From Limnohabitans sp. (GTDB lineage Bacteria > Pseudomonadota > Gammaproteobacteria > Burkholderiales > Burkholderiaceae_C), in the NCBI GenBank assembly GCA_023260735.1, contig JALQUL010000266.1, forward strand, positions 1 to 14,387: 14,387 nucleotides of DNA. The letters are read 5' to 3'. Under the pieces are notes generated by a model, which saw nothing but the letters and a program-made list of their open reading frames with translations, was not told the DNA's origin and did not search any database. Position 1 is the first letter of the stretch. The number at the start of each line of letters is the position of its first letter. Shown piece after piece: positions 13,580-14,387 of the stretch. A program made the position numbers and the translations under genes.

Positions 13580-14113
13580 GTGAAAAAAAAAGAAAGTATT
13601 CACCAACTTCAGGAGCGATTGGCTCAACGCTTAGCAATTAGTTCTCAAAGTGGTGCTGTAGCCACTTGGTTGGCTATTGAGTTGGCTGATGAGCGATTTT
13701 TGTTACCACTTAAACACTCCGGAGAAATTTTTAGTTTGCCCACCATTAATTTTGTGGCTCATGCAAAAAAATGGTTTTTGGGTGTTTCTAATCTGCGTGG
13801 TTTGTTATTCGGTGTGGTCGATTTTGCGCAGTTTTTGGAATTACCAAAAACCAACCAAGAAAATTCAGAGCGAGGAAATGAGGCTTGTTTGGTGGCCTTA
13901 TCCGATATTTTTGGCGTTAATTGCGCCCTTTTAGTCGATCGTTTGTTGGGTTTGCGTTCACATGAAGAGTTTATTGGTTCAAGGACATTACACGAAACGC
14001 GTCACCCTTATTTTGTTAGTGAGCTCAAAGACAAAAATGGTTTGTTATGGCGCGAAATTGATTTAAGCCAACTTGTCACCAATGCTAGTTTTTTAGACAT
14101 TCGTAGTCGATAA
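13580..14113 (+). CDS. pilI: PilI, CheW-like adaptor of the Pil-Chp system
   Basis: This 177-residue protein is a CheW-domain adaptor that would couple the PilJ receptor to the ChpA histidine kinase. It opens with a PilI-type helical tail (LQERLAQRLA), then the CheW core with ATWLAIELADERFLLPL, KKWFLGVSNLRGLLFGVVDFAQFL and CALLVDRLLGLRS. The predicted start is GTG (13580) with no Shine-Dalgarno, and no in-frame ATG lies nearby. The frame remains open upstream for 29 codons, back to the pilH stop, so the true start could be a little earlier. The gap to pilH is 87 bases and the gap to the pilJ candidate is 35 bases. Confidence 0.88.
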   Translation: MKKKESIHQLQERLAQRLAISSQSGAVATWLAIELADERFLLPLKHSGEIFSLPTINFVAHAKKWFLGVSNLRGLLFGVVDFAQFLELPKTNQENSERGNEACLVALSDIFGVNCALLVDRLLGLRSHEEFIGSRTLHETRHPYFVSELKDKNGLLWREIDLSQLVTNASFLDIRSR

Positions 14114-14148
14114 AACAAAGGCTTGTAACTTCTTTTGGACAGTAAAAA

Positions 14149-14346
14149 ATGAAAAATACCGAGACACAACAAGAACCTTCTGGCTTTAATTTATTCGATG
14201 CTCCAGCTATTGTTGCCCCTGATGCGAGAAAAATGCAAGATTTGTCAGTAGAGGAAAGAGTTCAAGTTGAAAGCTTAATCGCAACAGTAGTGAACGCAGA
14301 TGAACCCGATTTTGTGACAGTCACGGAAACATCGTTAACACGGTAA
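14149..14346 (+). CDS. Short reading frame, possible N-terminal part of PilJ chemoreceptor
   Basis: This frame gives 65 residues, beginning MKNTETQQEPSGFNLFDAP, rich in acidic and polar residues, without a membrane segment or a domain I recognise. Position directly after pilI is where pilJ, the methyl-accepting chemoreceptor, belongs, and betaproteobacterial PilJ proteins often start with a variable cytoplasmic tail before the first membrane helix. The frame ends at TAA (14344-14346). The ribosome site is weak (GGAC at 14137-14140). It could be a real small protein, a PilJ N terminus interrupted by a stop or frameshift, or a non-coding stretch. Low certainty. Confidence 0.45.
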   Translation: MKNTETQQEPSGFNLFDAPAIVAPDARKMQDLSVEERVQVESLIATVVNADEPDFVTVTETSLTR

Positions 14347-14349
14347 CGG

Positions 14350-14387
14350 GTGCCTGTTGCCCAATCACCGGACCAGTTGAAGCTTTC
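14350..14387 (+). CDS. Possible start of PilJ (partial, runs off the window)
   Basis: A GTG at 14350 lies in the same frame as the preceding 65-codon frame, just one codon after its TAA, and the frame is open to the window edge (residues VPVAQSPDQLKL). A second plus-strand frame is also open here (ending CPITGPVEAF). With about 12 codons visible the gene cannot be identified from sequence; pilJ is inferred only from the pilG-pilH-pilI order. No Shine-Dalgarno is visible before the GTG. Confidence 0.28.
   Translation, partial: MPVAQSPDQLKL

Noticed and set aside
1..14387. Mobile elements, CRISPR arrays, tRNA or rRNA genes, prophage genes
   Set aside because: No transposase or integrase frames, no regularly spaced repeats, no cloverleaf-like or rRNA-like sequence were seen on either strand.

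Overview
The window reads as a chromosomal segment of an AT-rich betaproteobacterium, most likely of the order Burkholderiales. The main evidence is gene order: mla genes, a STAS protein, an ABC-2 transporter pair, a BolA/IbaG protein and murA, then hisG-hisD-hisC-hisB-hisH-hisA-hisF. HisG is the short form and HisB is monofunctional, which fits this group. By eye the G+C content is about 40%, low for the order. I cannot name the genus. All genes lie on the plus strand.

Region 1 (about 1-4401) is cell-envelope maintenance. It holds a probable C-terminal scrap of mlaA, then mlaC (periplasmic phospholipid carrier) and mlaB (STAS subunit of the inner-membrane Mla complex). A YadG/YadH-type ABC ATPase and permease follow, then a BolA/IbaG-like protein and murA (first committed step of peptidoglycan synthesis). 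E. coli has the same mlaC-mlaB-ibaG-murA order without the ABC pair.

Region 2 (about 4412-6187) is one large gene for a membrane-anchored phosphoethanolamine transferase of the EptA/MCR superfamily. It sits between murA and hisG and adds an outer-surface modification function to the envelope block.

Region 3 (6260-12403) is the histidine pathway: hisG, hisD, hisC, hisB, hisH, hisA, hisF. hisD/hisC and hisC/hisB overlap. A perfect-stem intrinsic terminator lies between hisA and hisF, only 14 bases before the hisF start. hisI and hisE, the usual next genes, are absent here, and so is hisZ, which a short HisG needs.

Region 4 (12404-12728) is a 325-base non-coding junction with one strong terminator, a weaker second hairpin and a candidate sigma-70 promoter.

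Region 5 (12729-end) is the start of a Pil-Chp (twitching motility) chemosensory operon: pilG, pilH, pilI, and what is probably the beginning of pilJ. The pilJ candidate stops after 65 codons, 41 bases before the window ends, so it may be interrupted, misread or simply mis-started. No RNA gene, insertion sequence, CRISPR array, integrase or phage gene was seen. Nothing here clearly amounts to an undescribed system; the most unusual points are the intra-his terminator, the transferase insertion and the pilH/pilI/pilJ reading-frame arrangement.
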